A stretch of DNA of 64,000 nt from an uncultured Muribaculaceae bacterium (GCA_902494515.1 CABUTS010000004.1:11673-75672); one strand, 5' to 3'; counted from the first letter of the stretch, positions 45,101 to 54,422 are shown. Translations and numbers: made by a program. The notes: generated by a model from the sequence alone, not told the origin.

Positions 45101-45368
45101 CTTCAAGCTCTCAAACCGCTATGTCGAGGACGGTTCCTACTTCAAGCTCAAGAACATCACCCTCGGATACAACTGGATGAACCCGTTCAAGGGTGTTTCG
45201 GCAATCAAGCTCTCCTTCACCGCCACGAACGTCTTCACCATCAGCAACTACTCCTGGATGGATCCCGACGTCAACGCCTTTGGCGGCGACTCCTCGCGCC
45301 GCGGTGTCGACATCTACTCCTACCCGAGTGCCCGCACCTTCTCCTTCGGACTTAACATGAGTTTCTAA
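42177..45368 (+). CDS. SusC-like TonB-dependent outer-membrane transporter
   Basis: 1063 residues. Signal peptide (ISLMLMALVSIGLHA), CarboxypepD-reg-like domain (RLQGTVIGENDGEPLIGATV, SYVGYEPQTVDIS), TonB box/plug start (LSEVVVVGYGTMRKRDLSGA), SusC-type plug motif ASLEVLKDASATAIYGSRGA, and a long barrel ending in aromatic Phe (FSFGLNMSF). With SusD it imports oligosaccharides across the outer membrane, driven by TonB. First gene of the mannan operon; susD follows after 18 bp. Confidence 0.97.
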   Translation: MKAIISLMLMALVSIGLHAEVRLQGTVIGENDGEPLIGATVAVTGTGTGTSTDLDGHFSITVPDGKKTITVSYVGYEPQTVDISGKTEINVTLKEAASALSEVVVVGYGTMRKRDLSGAVSQIKAEDIMKGGAMDVSHALQGKLAGVQVQQSDGTPGGGVTITVRGANSFQTNSQPLYIVDGVPFETGDTPSNSDSQNTTTNPLSFINPNDIASLEVLKDASATAIYGSRGANGVVIITTKKGQAGSTKVELTANFAVSKIARKLDVLQPFTYANYINEQTLNSRFYEGSMASRLPYDGTWGYKYLGNGRPDYSTGEYTPKPEDFLNPGWYRDEYGNYSQVGVADWQDLIYRTGISQDYNLSVSGGDDKGYYLFSGSFSDQDGIIKGSGYQRYTFRVNIARHITNWLEIGTNQSFTHSSTDFAKTTSDQSGVIRSALVFPPTYDPDMEQTQSDQLSWLAANPSAYVNNARDQVKGINWFSSSFVELTLTDYLKFRQNLGISYTDNHRGAYYDRSTYEGKAPTNGKAYKGSDRWQGLTMESILTFNKEFNPNHHLNVMGAFTFESGTWHNEAVSATNFPDDMTMDFDMSRALDKAVLASSTGTQRLVSFLGRANYSLMDRYIFTASVRTDGSSKFITKNKWATFLSGAVAWRISEEKFLRDLNIFQNLKLRASYGETGNQGIGAYRTIPQLGSANYPFGGSLSAGSSMTSDPVSDNLRWETTRQWNLGLDAAFFNDGRLHFTVDYYYKKTRDLLQDVVIPGSTGFQQMTVNMGNVSNEGLEITAGFNNILRNTPVQWSITGNIAWNKSKISGLPSDQFARKLWSSADEVFIQRNGCPIGAIYGYVEDGFYDNEAEVRADPQYTNASDATVKAMIGEIKYRDLDGDGQITADKDRCIIGDTNPDFVYGITNNLTWKNFNLSFMFQGTCGNDIFNGNLMDVKMGNVGNIPQFAYDGRWTAENAANATWPRATAGYNRNFKLSNRYVEDGSYFKLKNITLGYNWMNPFKGVSAIKLSFTATNVFTISNYSWMDPDVNAFGGDSSRRGVDIYSYPSARTFSFGLNMSF

Positions 45369-45386
45369 TACCCCCTGAATTACGAT

Positions 45387-47150
45387 ATGACAATGAAAAA
45401 AATTCTATATAAAGCCAAGTCGCTTATCCTCATGTCGGCGCTTGCCGCGACCTTTGCCGGAGGATTCACTTCCTGCAACGATTACCTCGAGGAAAAGCCC
45501 AGTCATCTGGTGGTGCCCGATCAGCTGGGCGATTCGCAGGAAGCCTGCGACCAGTGGGTTGCAGGTGTCTACTCCAAGTGGATCAACGATATGTTCCGCT
45601 GGTCAAACTTCCCCAAGGTGCTGGAACTCGACGCCGACTATACCTCCGGTCCCGACTGGTGCTTCTCCTCGATTGGCGCCGGCAACTTCCAGGGGGATGC
45701 TTCGGCCATGAACACCATGTGGTTCGGCTGCTACGCCATTATCTCCCGCGCCCGTCTGGCCGAGACCTACATCTCGAAGATGAATTCAATCTCCGAGGAC
45801 TATAAGAACAACGCTCTGGGCGAAATTCATTTCCAGGAAGCGTTCGCATACTTCCTGCTGGTCCGTGCCTACGGAGCAGTGCCTATCCGCGAGAAGCATA
45901 TCACCGAGGGCGAACCCGCGGATGCTCCCCGCCAGCCCGTGGAGAAGGTTTACGAGCGCATCATCACCCTGCTTGAGGATGCCGCCTCGAAGCTCTACCC
46001 CGTCGACAGCCCGAACTACCGCGCCGGCCATGTCAGCGCCGGAGCCGCCGCCGGCATGCTCGCCAAAGTCTACGCCACCATGGCCTCGGCAGCCATGCCT
46101 GCCGGAACAATGGTTAACGTCCGCACCGGTCAGCCCTGGGAATACCGCGGCGACAAGAAATATCACGCCGGTCTGGTGAATGTCCCCATCGCCAAGCGTG
46201 CGGTCGACGGTTATGAGAACATGGACGCCAAGGCTCTCTACGGGAAAGCCGCGCAGTGGGCCAAGGATGTGATTGACGGCAAGTATGGCCGCCACACCCT
46301 GCTGGACTACGACCGTCTCTGGACCAAAGCCGCCTGCAACGAGAGTGAATTCATGTTCTCCATCCAGTCCATCAACGGCAACGAAATCTACTCCAACGCC
46401 ATCCACAACTACTATGCCGGCACCTTCGGCGCCTCCTCCGACATCATCGTAGAGGGTCACTGGGTCGGCAACACCACCCACTGGTACAATCTCTTCGAGT
46501 CGCAGGACCGCCGCATCGTCGACGGTGTACAGCACCGTTTCCGCTACACCTATAATGAGGAGAAGGGCCAGGGTATGTACTACCCCGCCAACGAGGAATG
46601 GAAAATCAAAGCCACCGGCTACAACAACAACGACGAATATGTCGCCGACCCCGTGGCTCCCTTCAACGACGGAATCCAGTATTACAACAACGACGGCTCG
46701 GAGTGCATCGCCTTCACCACCAAGTATTCTGATGTCACCGACCCGACTATAAAGTTCGCCGACGTCAACTGGCCCTTCCTGCGCTACGCCGATGTGCTGC
46801 TGATCTACGCTGAGGCCATGGCTGAGACCGACCATTCCGACGTGGCTGTGACTTACCTGAATCAGGTGCGCACCCGCTCCGAAGCGACTCCCGCCACCGA
46901 CCCGGGCGATCTGGTGAAACTTCGCTCGCTCATCCTCGAGGAGCGCGCCCGCGAGTTCGGCTGCGAGGGCGACCGCCGCTGGGATCTGCTCCGCTGGGGC
47001 ATCTACCTCGACGCCATGAACGCCATCGGCGGCCGCGACGAATGCGACATCCTCAAGAACCGCTCCGAGCGTCACCTCCTCTACCCCATCCCTCAGGATG
47101 AAATCAACTCCAACAATCTCATCAACGAAAACAATCCCGGTTGGAACTAA
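45387..47150 (+). CDS. SusD/RagB-like surface glycan-binding lipoprotein
   Basis: 587 residues. Lipobox in GGFTSCNDYLEEKPS puts Cys near 30. The TPR-like SusD fold is indicated by DQWVAGVYSKWINDMF, EIHFQEAFAYFLLVRAYGAV, LLIYAEAMAETDHSDVAVTY and ILEERAREFGCEGDRRWDLL, then a C-terminal HLLYPIPQDEINSNN. It caps SusC from outside and binds the glycan. Start at 45387 (MTMKKIL) or two codons later. Confidence 0.97.
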   Translation: MTMKKILYKAKSLILMSALAATFAGGFTSCNDYLEEKPSHLVVPDQLGDSQEACDQWVAGVYSKWINDMFRWSNFPKVLELDADYTSGPDWCFSSIGAGNFQGDASAMNTMWFGCYAIISRARLAETYISKMNSISEDYKNNALGEIHFQEAFAYFLLVRAYGAVPIREKHITEGEPADAPRQPVEKVYERIITLLEDAASKLYPVDSPNYRAGHVSAGAAAGMLAKVYATMASAAMPAGTMVNVRTGQPWEYRGDKKYHAGLVNVPIAKRAVDGYENMDAKALYGKAAQWAKDVIDGKYGRHTLLDYDRLWTKAACNESEFMFSIQSINGNEIYSNAIHNYYAGTFGASSDIIVEGHWVGNTTHWYNLFESQDRRIVDGVQHRFRYTYNEEKGQGMYYPANEEWKIKATGYNNNDEYVADPVAPFNDGIQYYNNDGSECIAFTTKYSDVTDPTIKFADVNWPFLRYADVLLIYAEAMAETDHSDVAVTYLNQVRTRSEATPATDPGDLVKLRSLILEERAREFGCEGDRRWDLLRWGIYLDAMNAIGGRDECDILKNRSERHLLYPIPQDEINSNNLINENNPGWN

Positions 47151-47164
47151 AAAGAAACACAATC

Positions 47165-48346
47165 ATGTACAGCAAGTTATATATCCCCGCTCTTCTGCTG
47201 GCAGCCACTTTTGCATCATGCTCCGACGTGGTGCACTATGAGGAGGACGCTGTCGACATCTTCGAGTCCAACGGGGCACCGGTTATCAACGCCATCTACG
47301 ACATCTCCGACACCGAGGGCACAGCTCCCCTCGACGGGGGCTCGCTGAACCAGATGATCCGAATCAGCGGCGCAAACCTGAGCCACGCCACCGAGATCAC
47401 CTTCAACGGAATCCCCGTAGACCTCACTCAGGTCTACGCCACCTCGGCCAACAGCTACATCAAGATTCCCCGTGTGATTCCGGAGAATGTCACCAACGAG
47501 CTGGTCTACACTACCGGGCTCGGCACCGTACGGCGCGAATTCACCGTCGACATCCCGAGCCTCCGCCTCGAAGGTCTGGCCAACGAGTTCTGCGCCGCCG
47601 GCGAGAGCGTCCAGGTCAACGGCGAATACTTCGACCTCTTCGGTTTCGGTCAGGAGGGAACGGCAGCCAGCATCCGCATCAACGGCACAACCCTCGAGGT
47701 CGATTCCCTCACCGAGAACTATATGAGCATCGTTATCCCCGAGAATACTCCCGACAACTCCCTGATTGAGTTCGCCTGGACCGAAGTCGGCGGCAAACAG
47801 TACAGCAAGAAGATTCCGTTCCGCTACAAGGAATACATCTTCATGCCCGACCTCAACGCCGTGGGCTGGTGGGATTCCTCGGTTAAGAAGTACATCACCG
47901 ACGGTTCGCAGGCCGGCGAGCCCGTATCATGCTACGGCAACTACTTCCATCTTACCGGTCACTTCGACCAGTGGGGATGGAACTCCTTCGGCGGCGGTTT
48001 CAACTGGCCCGGTCTCGACTGCCGCGAGAATCCTCAGGACTTTGTGTTCAAGTTCGAGATCTGCTCCGCAGCCTCCAACCCCTTCTATGATTCCGAAGGC
48101 TACGGCTACCAGTTCGGCCTGAACGACTCCGACCTGTCGCCCTGGAACCCCTCGGTGGGCGTGAGCTTCAACACCTACGGCGAATGGCGCACCGTATCCA
48201 TTCCTTTGGATAAAGTTTCCTCCAAAGGACTGCCTGAGCCCAACACATGGTGTAACTTCGTGATGGTGATGCAGCCAAACACCTCCGGCGGCTGGGACGT
48301 GAACCACAGTTTCGCAAACTTCCGCGTAGAGCCGGCTGAATTCTAA
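47165..48346 (+). CDS. Surface glycan-binding lipoprotein (SGBP)
   Basis: 393 residues from ATG at 47165, 14 bp after susD. The lipobox is ATFASCSD. An IPT/TIG-like beta domain (LNQMIRISGANLSHATEITF, GIPVDLTQVYATSANSY) and a second similar one are followed by a C-terminal glycan-binding domain with exposed aromatics (NAVGWWDSSVKK, FDQWGWNSFGGGFNWPG). Position after SusD and lipidation fit a surface mannan-binding protein. It has no enzyme motifs. Confidence 0.88.
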   Translation: MYSKLYIPALLLAATFASCSDVVHYEEDAVDIFESNGAPVINAIYDISDTEGTAPLDGGSLNQMIRISGANLSHATEITFNGIPVDLTQVYATSANSYIKIPRVIPENVTNELVYTTGLGTVRREFTVDIPSLRLEGLANEFCAAGESVQVNGEYFDLFGFGQEGTAASIRINGTTLEVDSLTENYMSIVIPENTPDNSLIEFAWTEVGGKQYSKKIPFRYKEYIFMPDLNAVGWWDSSVKKYITDGSQAGEPVSCYGNYFHLTGHFDQWGWNSFGGGFNWPGLDCRENPQDFVFKFEICSAASNPFYDSEGYGYQFGLNDSDLSPWNPSVGVSFNTYGEWRTVSIPLDKVSSKGLPEPNTWCNFVMVMQPNTSGGWDVNHSFANFRVEPAEF

Positions 48347-48397
48347 TCGCCAAACACCGAAACAGCAGAATTCCAATCCTTATCCAGAACATTTAAA

Positions 48398-49852
48398 ATG
48401 AAAAAACATATATTATTATTCGCCGCAGGAATCATGGCGGCAGGAGCTATGCTCCTGACCTCCTGCGACGACGAGGCTGACAAGTTCCCGCCCAAACCGC
48501 AGCAGGACCCCGAGGCCGCTCCGAAGGTGCTCGCCACCCTCCCGGAAATGAACACCACCACCGCTCCGACCGGCACTGAAATCGTCATCGAATACGACCG
48601 GCAGATATACCTCACCCCGGTAACCACCATCAGCGTGAACGGCGAGTTCATCGACGAAGGGGTCGAGGTCCGCGACGAAAAGAAACTCGTCATCCCTTAC
48701 GTTACCTACCCCGGCCGCAAGTATACTGTCAACGTTACCAATCCATCGGTCCGCGACGAGAATTACAATTTCTCCGCGACTCTGGAATACAGTTTCGTCA
48801 CCAAGGCTCTGAGCATCATCGACCCCGATATGTTCCAGATCGCGTCGGCACCTGTCAATCCCTCGGCCACTCCGCAGGCCGTGCAGCTCTACAATCTGCT
48901 TGTCGAGAACTTCGGCAGCCGAGTATTCTCCGGCGCCGTGGCTCAGGGCTGCCACGATATCATCTCCGCCAACATTCTCAAGTCCATGACCGGCCAGCAT
49001 CCTGCCATCAACTGCTTCGACTTCATGGAGCATTACCAGCAGGCTCCCGTGAACCCCTCGGGATGGGCCACATCGAACTACACCGACATCACTGTCGACA
49101 AGGACTGGGCCGAGAAAGGGGGCATCGTTTCCTATCAGTGGCACTGGCACGTTCCCAAGACCGAGGCCGACCGCGACAACTTCAACCAGTATGCCTTCTA
49201 CTGCAACGGCGCCAACTCCAGCACCACTGACTTCTCGCCGGCCAACGCCCTGAAGGAAGGTACCTGGGAGAAAGCCATCATAGACCGCGACATCAACGCC
49301 GTGGCTGGTTATCTGCTCAAACTCCAGGAAGCAGGAATCCCCGTTCTGTGGCGTCCTCTCCATGAGGCTGCCGGCAATACCAACACCTACAACGGCGGCA
49401 AGGCATGGTTCTGGTGGGGCAACTCCGGTCCCGAAGTGTTCAAGGAACTCTGGGTGTATCTCTTCAACAGTCTGAAGGCTAAGGGTGTGAACAACCTGAT
49501 ATGGGTGTGGACCTCCTGCGGTAACGATCCCGACTGGTATCCCGGCGACGAATATGTCGATGTCATCGGTCTCGACTACTACGAGAGCGACCCCGAAAAG
49601 TATCACCTCTCGCTGGCCGACAAGATGGGTATTCTTCACAGCATGTCGAACCATAAGGTTCTGGCTCTCTCGGAGGCCGGCGCGCTCCCCTCGATGGACG
49701 CCATCACTGCCGGCGGCGATATGTGGGCCTACATGATTCCCTGGAACGGCGAATACATCACCAACCCCGACATAAACTCCGCGTCGTTCTTCAAAGCCTT
49801 CTTCGATGATGAGCGTGTCATCACCCGCGACAAAATGATTCCTATCAAGTAA
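48398..49852 (+). CDS. GH26 endo-beta-1,4-mannanase, lipoprotein
   Basis: 484 residues. Lipobox LLTSCDDEA, then a Big-like beta domain (about 45-135), then a GH26 (beta/alpha)8 domain. The acid/base is Glu323 in WRPLHEAAG and the nucleophile Glu426 in LALSEAGAL, with YQWHWHVPK and WYPGDEYVDVIGLDYY typical of the family. As a lipoprotein in a Sus operon it is most likely on the cell surface and makes the first cut in mannan. It differs in place and architecture from the second GH26, which is fused to GH36. Confidence 0.93.
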   Translation: MKKHILLFAAGIMAAGAMLLTSCDDEADKFPPKPQQDPEAAPKVLATLPEMNTTTAPTGTEIVIEYDRQIYLTPVTTISVNGEFIDEGVEVRDEKKLVIPYVTYPGRKYTVNVTNPSVRDENYNFSATLEYSFVTKALSIIDPDMFQIASAPVNPSATPQAVQLYNLLVENFGSRVFSGAVAQGCHDIISANILKSMTGQHPAINCFDFMEHYQQAPVNPSGWATSNYTDITVDKDWAEKGGIVSYQWHWHVPKTEADRDNFNQYAFYCNGANSSTTDFSPANALKEGTWEKAIIDRDINAVAGYLLKLQEAGIPVLWRPLHEAAGNTNTYNGGKAWFWWGNSGPEVFKELWVYLFNSLKAKGVNNLIWVWTSCGNDPDWYPGDEYVDVIGLDYYESDPEKYHLSLADKMGILHSMSNHKVLALSEAGALPSMDAITAGGDMWAYMIPWNGEYITNPDINSASFFKAFFDDERVITRDKMIPIK

Positions 49853-49885
49853 ATCTGAATCGAAAGAACTTTAAATCAACAGATT

Positions 49886-51160
49886 ATGAAAACATTTCTT
49901 ACTCTGGCAATGGCCGCTGCGTCGGTTATGGCCATGAACGCCGAAACCATCTGGGAAGGCAACGTCTCCACCGGTTCGTGGGGCAGCGAGGCTGGCGTCT
50001 CCTGCGTGCAGATCGGCTCCGCCGCTTTTGCTACGGCTGCCGCCGGTGACAAAATCGTAGTCACTGTCAGCGATGTCGATGCCGGAACCGAATGGCCCAA
50101 ATATGTCCTCAAGAACGCCGACGGATGGGGTGAACTCCCCGGCGGCGGCACAGTCGACACCACCGCCCCCGGCGACTACACCTCCGAACTTTCTGCCGAG
50201 GCTGTTGAAATCGTCAAAGCCAACGGCATGATAATCCAGGGCGACGGCGTAACCCTCACCAAGGTTGAACTCCAGACCGCTTCGGCTTACAACTATGTAA
50301 CCCTCTGGGAAGGAAACGGCGAAATCAACTGGGATTTTGCCGAGGGTATGCCCAAGGTTCAGGGCAACACCGACCTCGCGGCAGTGAAGAACGGTGATGT
50401 CATTGCCTTCACCCTCACCGCTTTCAGCCAGAACCGCAACGACTGGCCAAAGGTTTCAATCCGCAACCTCGCCGATCAGGATATCGCCACCCTCGAACTC
50501 TGGGATTTCATCGGCATGCCCTTCCCCATGGTCAAGAATATCGTCGTAACCGACGCCGAGGTCTGGAAGAACGGTTTTTACTGCGTCGGCCCTGCCGGAA
50601 CTACCGTCACCAAGGTTGAGCTCGGCGTCAAGGCCGCCGGTTCGCAGAACGACAACGAAATCGTGCTCTGGGAGGGTGAACCCACTCTGCTGACCTGGGG
50701 CTCGCAGCTCGGCCAGACCTCCGCGACTACCGCCGCCAAGCTCGCTGCCGGCAACACTCTCGTCGTTACCGTCAACTCTCTCGAGGCCTCCGAGGAATGG
50801 CCCAAGGTAATCTGCAACGACAACAGCTGGTCTCAGATTTTCTCCGTTGACCTCTGGGACTACAAAGACTCTGCCTTCCCTCTGGAAGCATCCCATGTAC
50901 TGACCGCGGCCGACATCAACGGCATGAAGGACGGTTTCTTCTTCTGCGGCCCGGGCGCCACAATCTCCCGGATCGTGGTTAAGACCGGCGATGACTCCGG
51001 AATCACCGATATCATCGCAGGCGACCGTCAGGAAGGTCCCGTGAATGTCTATAGCATCACCGGTCAGCTCATCCGCGCGAATGTCGATCCGGCAAACGCT
51101 GCTGAAAATCTTGCATCAGGTATATATATTATAAACGGTAAAAAAATGATTGTCAGGTAA
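49886..51160 (+). CDS. Secreted protein of three tandem repeats with a sorting-like tail
   Basis: 424 residues with a signal peptide (TFLTLAMAAASVMAMNA). Three repeats of about 115 residues begin with IWEGNVSTGSWG, TLWEGNGEINWDF and VLWEGEPTLLTWGS; each has a central AAGDKIVVTVSDVDAGTEWPK-like strand pair and ends in ...GxTVTKVELG. They look like beta-sandwich carbohydrate-binding modules. The C-terminus (VNVYSITGQLIRANV, then ASGIYIINGKKMIVR) matches type IX secretion sorting domains. Not recognised as a named family. In the mannan operon it may bind mannan outside the cell and act as an extra binding or delivery protein. Confidence 0.8.
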   Translation: MKTFLTLAMAAASVMAMNAETIWEGNVSTGSWGSEAGVSCVQIGSAAFATAAAGDKIVVTVSDVDAGTEWPKYVLKNADGWGELPGGGTVDTTAPGDYTSELSAEAVEIVKANGMIIQGDGVTLTKVELQTASAYNYVTLWEGNGEINWDFAEGMPKVQGNTDLAAVKNGDVIAFTLTAFSQNRNDWPKVSIRNLADQDIATLELWDFIGMPFPMVKNIVVTDAEVWKNGFYCVGPAGTTVTKVELGVKAAGSQNDNEIVLWEGEPTLLTWGSQLGQTSATTAAKLAAGNTLVVTVNSLEASEEWPKVICNDNSWSQIFSVDLWDYKDSAFPLEASHVLTAADINGMKDGFFFCGPGATISRIVVKTGDDSGITDIIAGDRQEGPVNVYSITGQLIRANVDPANAAENLASGIYIINGKKMIVR

Positions 51161-51185
51161 CAGTTTACCTGAGTTGTGTTCAGTA

Positions 51186-51209
51186 GTTGAGGCCCTCCGG
51201 GGTCTCAAC
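51186..51209 (+). terminator. Intercistronic hairpin before the GH36-GH26 gene
   Basis: Stem GTTGAGGCC/GGTCTCAAC (one G-U) with a 6-base loop. No T-run. It probably stabilises or moderates the mRNA at the boundary between the surface-protein genes and the enzyme genes. Confidence 0.5.
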
Positions 51210-51242
51210 CCTGAACATAATTAAAACCCCAGATCTTTACAC

Positions 51243-54200
51243 ATGAGGATACATCTTATCGCCGCCATTGCGGCCCTCATCCCCTTTGCGGCTCAGGCTG
51301 AAATCGTGAAAATCGCTACCGCGAATACGGTGCTGGCGATCGACGCGCAGGAAGGCTCGATGCCCCGCTATCTTTACTATGGACCGAAGGTTTCCGACAC
51401 CGATATCAACAATATGCCCAAGTCCGGGCTGAGGGAGATTTATCCGGCCTACGGACTCAACCCTCAGGCCGAGGCTGCTGTCGCCGCCGTGATGCCCGAC
51501 GGAAATATGACCCTGGAGCTCGGGCTCGAGAAGGTATCGAAAGCGGGCGACACCGTGACTTTCGCGCTCGCCGACAAGGTGTATCCCGTGAAGGTGAATG
51601 TCAATTACAGGGCTTTCGTCGAAAGCGATGTCGTGGAGACTTGGGCCGTAGTGGTCAACAACGGCAAGAAATCCGTAACTCTGACCGAATACAAATCGGC
51701 ATATCTCCCTATCCGCCGCGGCAATGTCTGGCTCAACAGTCTCTACGGCACATGGGCCAATGAGGCGCAGCTCAATCAGGAACCGCTGACCCCCGGCGTC
51801 AAAATCATCAAAAACAAAGACGGCGTGCGCAACTCCCACACCGCTCACGCCGAGGTGATGTTCTCGCTCGACGGCAAGCCTTCGGAACTCCGCGGACGCA
51901 CCATCGGCGCCACCCTCTGTTACGGCGGCAACTACGAACTGAAAATTGACACCGACGACGGCGATTTCCATCACTTTTTCGCCGGAATCAATCCCGACAA
52001 CTCCGAATACCATCTTGCCGGAGGTGAGACTTTCGAGACCCCGGCCCTGGCTCTCACCTACTCCACCGAGGGCAATTCCGGTGTCAGCCGCAACTTCCAC
52101 AAATGGGGCCGCGAGAACCGTCTGGCCCACGGCGACCGTCTCCGCAAGATTCTGCTCAACTCCTGGGAGGGTGTCTACTTCGACATCAACGAAGCGGGAA
52201 TGGGCGCCATGATGAACGATATCGCCTCGATGGGTGGCGAGCTGTTCGTGATGGATGACGGATGGTTCGGCGCCAAATATCAGCGCAACTCCGACAACGC
52301 CGCTCTCGGCGACTGGACAGTAGACCTGCGCAAACTTCCCAACGGTCTGAAGGCGCTGACCGACTCCGCAGCAGACCACGGCGTGGATTTCGGCATCTGG
52401 ATTGAACCTGAGATGACCAACACCGTAGCCGAGCTCTACGAGCAGCATCCCGACTGGATCGTGAAGGCCCCGAACCGCGATCCGCAGGTCGGCCGAGGCG
52501 GCACTCAGCTCGTGCTCGATTTCTCCAATCCCAAAGTTCAGGATTTCGTGGTTTCAGTTTTTGATTCCATCGTGGCCGCCTGTCCCGGACTCGACTATGT
52601 GAAATGGGACGCCAACATGGGTATCCAGAACCATGGCTCGCAGTATCTCACCGCCGACAACCAGAGCCATCTCTACATCGACTGGCACCGAGGTTTCGCC
52701 AAGACTTGCGACCGCATCCGCGCGAAGTATCCCGACCTTACAATCCAGGCCTGCGCCTCCGGCGGTGGCCGTGCTAACTGGGGCGTGCTCCCCTGGTTCG
52801 ACGAATTCTGGACCTCCGACAACACCGACGCCCTGCAGCGCGTCTACATGCAGTGGGGCACAAGCTACTTCTTCCCCGCAATGGCCATGGGCTCCCACAT
52901 CTCGGCAGCCCCCAACCACCAGACTTTCCGCACCATCCCGATGAAATACCGCATCGACGTGGCCATGAGCGGCCGCCTCGGCATGGAGATTCAGCCCAAG
53001 AATATGACCGACGAGGAGAAAACCCTCTGCCGCAACGCCATCGCCGACTACAAACGCATCCGTCCGCTGGTGCAGACAGGCAACATCTATCGTTTGATCT
53101 CCCCGTTTGATAAAAAAGGTTGCGCTTCGCTGATGTATGTCGACGACGCCAAGGAGGAGGCCGTTGCCTACTGGTACAAGACCGAAACCTTTGTCAATCA
53201 ACATCTCCCCCGGCTGGTACTCGCCGGGCTTGACCCCGACAAGACTTATTACATCGAGGAACTCAACCGTATCGACAACAAGCCTCTTGCTTTCGAGGGA
53301 CGCGGTTTCTCAGGCAAATATCTCATGGAACATGGGCTGGATATTCCCCTGACCCACGACGTGGATTATAATAAACTCAACGACTACGCTTCGCGCGTCC
53401 TTCATATCACCTCCGGCGCTCCTTGCGAGGCAGCCGACGCTCTCCGCTCCCGGCTGCAGCAGGAGATCAGTAACGGCAAGACACTCTTCGGTCACCACGA
53501 CGACCCTGTTTACGGCCACGGCTGGAAATGGGACCAGGGCCGCAGCGACGTCCATTCTGTGACCGGCGCATGGCCCGCAGTGATGAGCTGGGACCTTGGC
53601 GGCCAGGAGCTTGACAGTGACTGTAATCTCGACGGCGTCCCCTTCGACCGTATCCGTCAGGAGGCCCTCGCCCAGCATGCCCGCGGCGGCATAAACACCT
53701 TCAGCTGGCATCCCCGCAATCCGGTCGACGGGCGCGATTCCTGGCAGCCCGACTCCACAATTGTAAGCCGCATCATGGAGGATTCCGCCGTACGCGCGGA
53801 ATTTGACAGGGATATCGCCAACTGCGCCCGTTTCATCAGGAGCCTGAAGGATTCCGACGGCAAGTCCATCGGCGTGATTTTCCGCCCGTGGCACGAGCAC
53901 ACCGGCAGCTGGTTCTGGTGGGGCAAGAATCTGACGACCCCGGTGCAGTACCGCTTCCTCTGGGAGGAGACCCGCCGGATCTTCGAGCAGGAGGGGGTTG
54001 ATAACGTCCTCTGGGCTTACTCTCCCGACTGTGTAGACTCCGCCGAGGCCTATATGGAACGTTATCCCGGCGACAGATATGTCGACATTCTCGGCGCCGA
54101 CATATACTATCGTCCGGCCGACATGACACTGGAGCAGTGGCAGGAAAACGCTGTCAGAGAGCTGAATATCGCCAAATCCGAAGCCAGTCGCCGCGGCAAG

Positions 54201-54422
54201 CTCATGGCTTTCTCCGAAACTGGTCTTGAGGGTGTTCAGCAAGCCGACTGGTGGACCGCAGGGCTGCTCCCGGTGATTGAGAAAACCCAACCCGCCTATG
54301 TGGTTGTATGGCGCAACGCCCACGACATCCCGGAACATTTTTTCGCCCCCTACCCCGGCCACCTTTCGGCCGCCGATTTCAAGAAATTCTCTGATTCAAA
54401 TTCAATATCTTTTGTAAAGTGA
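51243..54422 (+). CDS. Two-enzyme fusion: GH36 alpha-galactosidase and GH26 mannanase
   Basis: 1059 residues with a type I signal peptide (IHLIAAIAALIPFAAQA) and no lipobox, so periplasmic. Residues 20-715 are GH36: an N-terminal beta domain, ELFVMDDGWFG, FGIWIEPEM, nucleophile Asp456 in DYVKWDANMG and acid/base Asp526 in WTSDNTDALQR. Residues about 720-1059 are GH26: GKTLFGHHDDPVYG, acid/base Glu885 in FRPWHEHTG, YVDILGADIYY and nucleophile Glu992 in MAFSETGLEG. The first part removes alpha-1,6-galactose from galactomannan oligosaccharides, the second cuts the beta-mannan chain. In known Bacteroides galactomannan loci these are separate genes. The stop overlaps the GTG start of the next gene. 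Confidence 0.93.
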   Translation: MRIHLIAAIAALIPFAAQAEIVKIATANTVLAIDAQEGSMPRYLYYGPKVSDTDINNMPKSGLREIYPAYGLNPQAEAAVAAVMPDGNMTLELGLEKVSKAGDTVTFALADKVYPVKVNVNYRAFVESDVVETWAVVVNNGKKSVTLTEYKSAYLPIRRGNVWLNSLYGTWANEAQLNQEPLTPGVKIIKNKDGVRNSHTAHAEVMFSLDGKPSELRGRTIGATLCYGGNYELKIDTDDGDFHHFFAGINPDNSEYHLAGGETFETPALALTYSTEGNSGVSRNFHKWGRENRLAHGDRLRKILLNSWEGVYFDINEAGMGAMMNDIASMGGELFVMDDGWFGAKYQRNSDNAALGDWTVDLRKLPNGLKALTDSAADHGVDFGIWIEPEMTNTVAELYEQHPDWIVKAPNRDPQVGRGGTQLVLDFSNPKVQDFVVSVFDSIVAACPGLDYVKWDANMGIQNHGSQYLTADNQSHLYIDWHRGFAKTCDRIRAKYPDLTIQACASGGGRANWGVLPWFDEFWTSDNTDALQRVYMQWGTSYFFPAMAMGSHISAAPNHQTFRTIPMKYRIDVAMSGRLGMEIQPKNMTDEEKTLCRNAIADYKRIRPLVQTGNIYRLISPFDKKGCASLMYVDDAKEEAVAYWYKTETFVNQHLPRLVLAGLDPDKTYYIEELNRIDNKPLAFEGRGFSGKYLMEHGLDIPLTHDVDYNKLNDYASRVLHITSGAPCEAADALRSRLQQEISNGKTLFGHHDDPVYGHGWKWDQGRSDVHSVTGAWPAVMSWDLGGQELDSDCNLDGVPFDRIRQEALAQHARGGINTFSWHPRNPVDGRDSWQPDSTIVSRIMEDSAVRAEFDRDIANCARFIRSLKDSDGKSIGVIFRPWHEHTGSWFWWGKNLTTPVQYRFLWEETRRIFEQEGVDNVLWAYSPDCVDSAEAYMERYPGDRYVDILGADIYYRPADMTLEQWQENAVRELNIAKSEASRRGKLMAFSETGLEGVQQADWWTAGLLPVIEKTQPAYVVVWRNAHDIPEHFFAPYPGHLSAADFKKFSDSNSISFVK

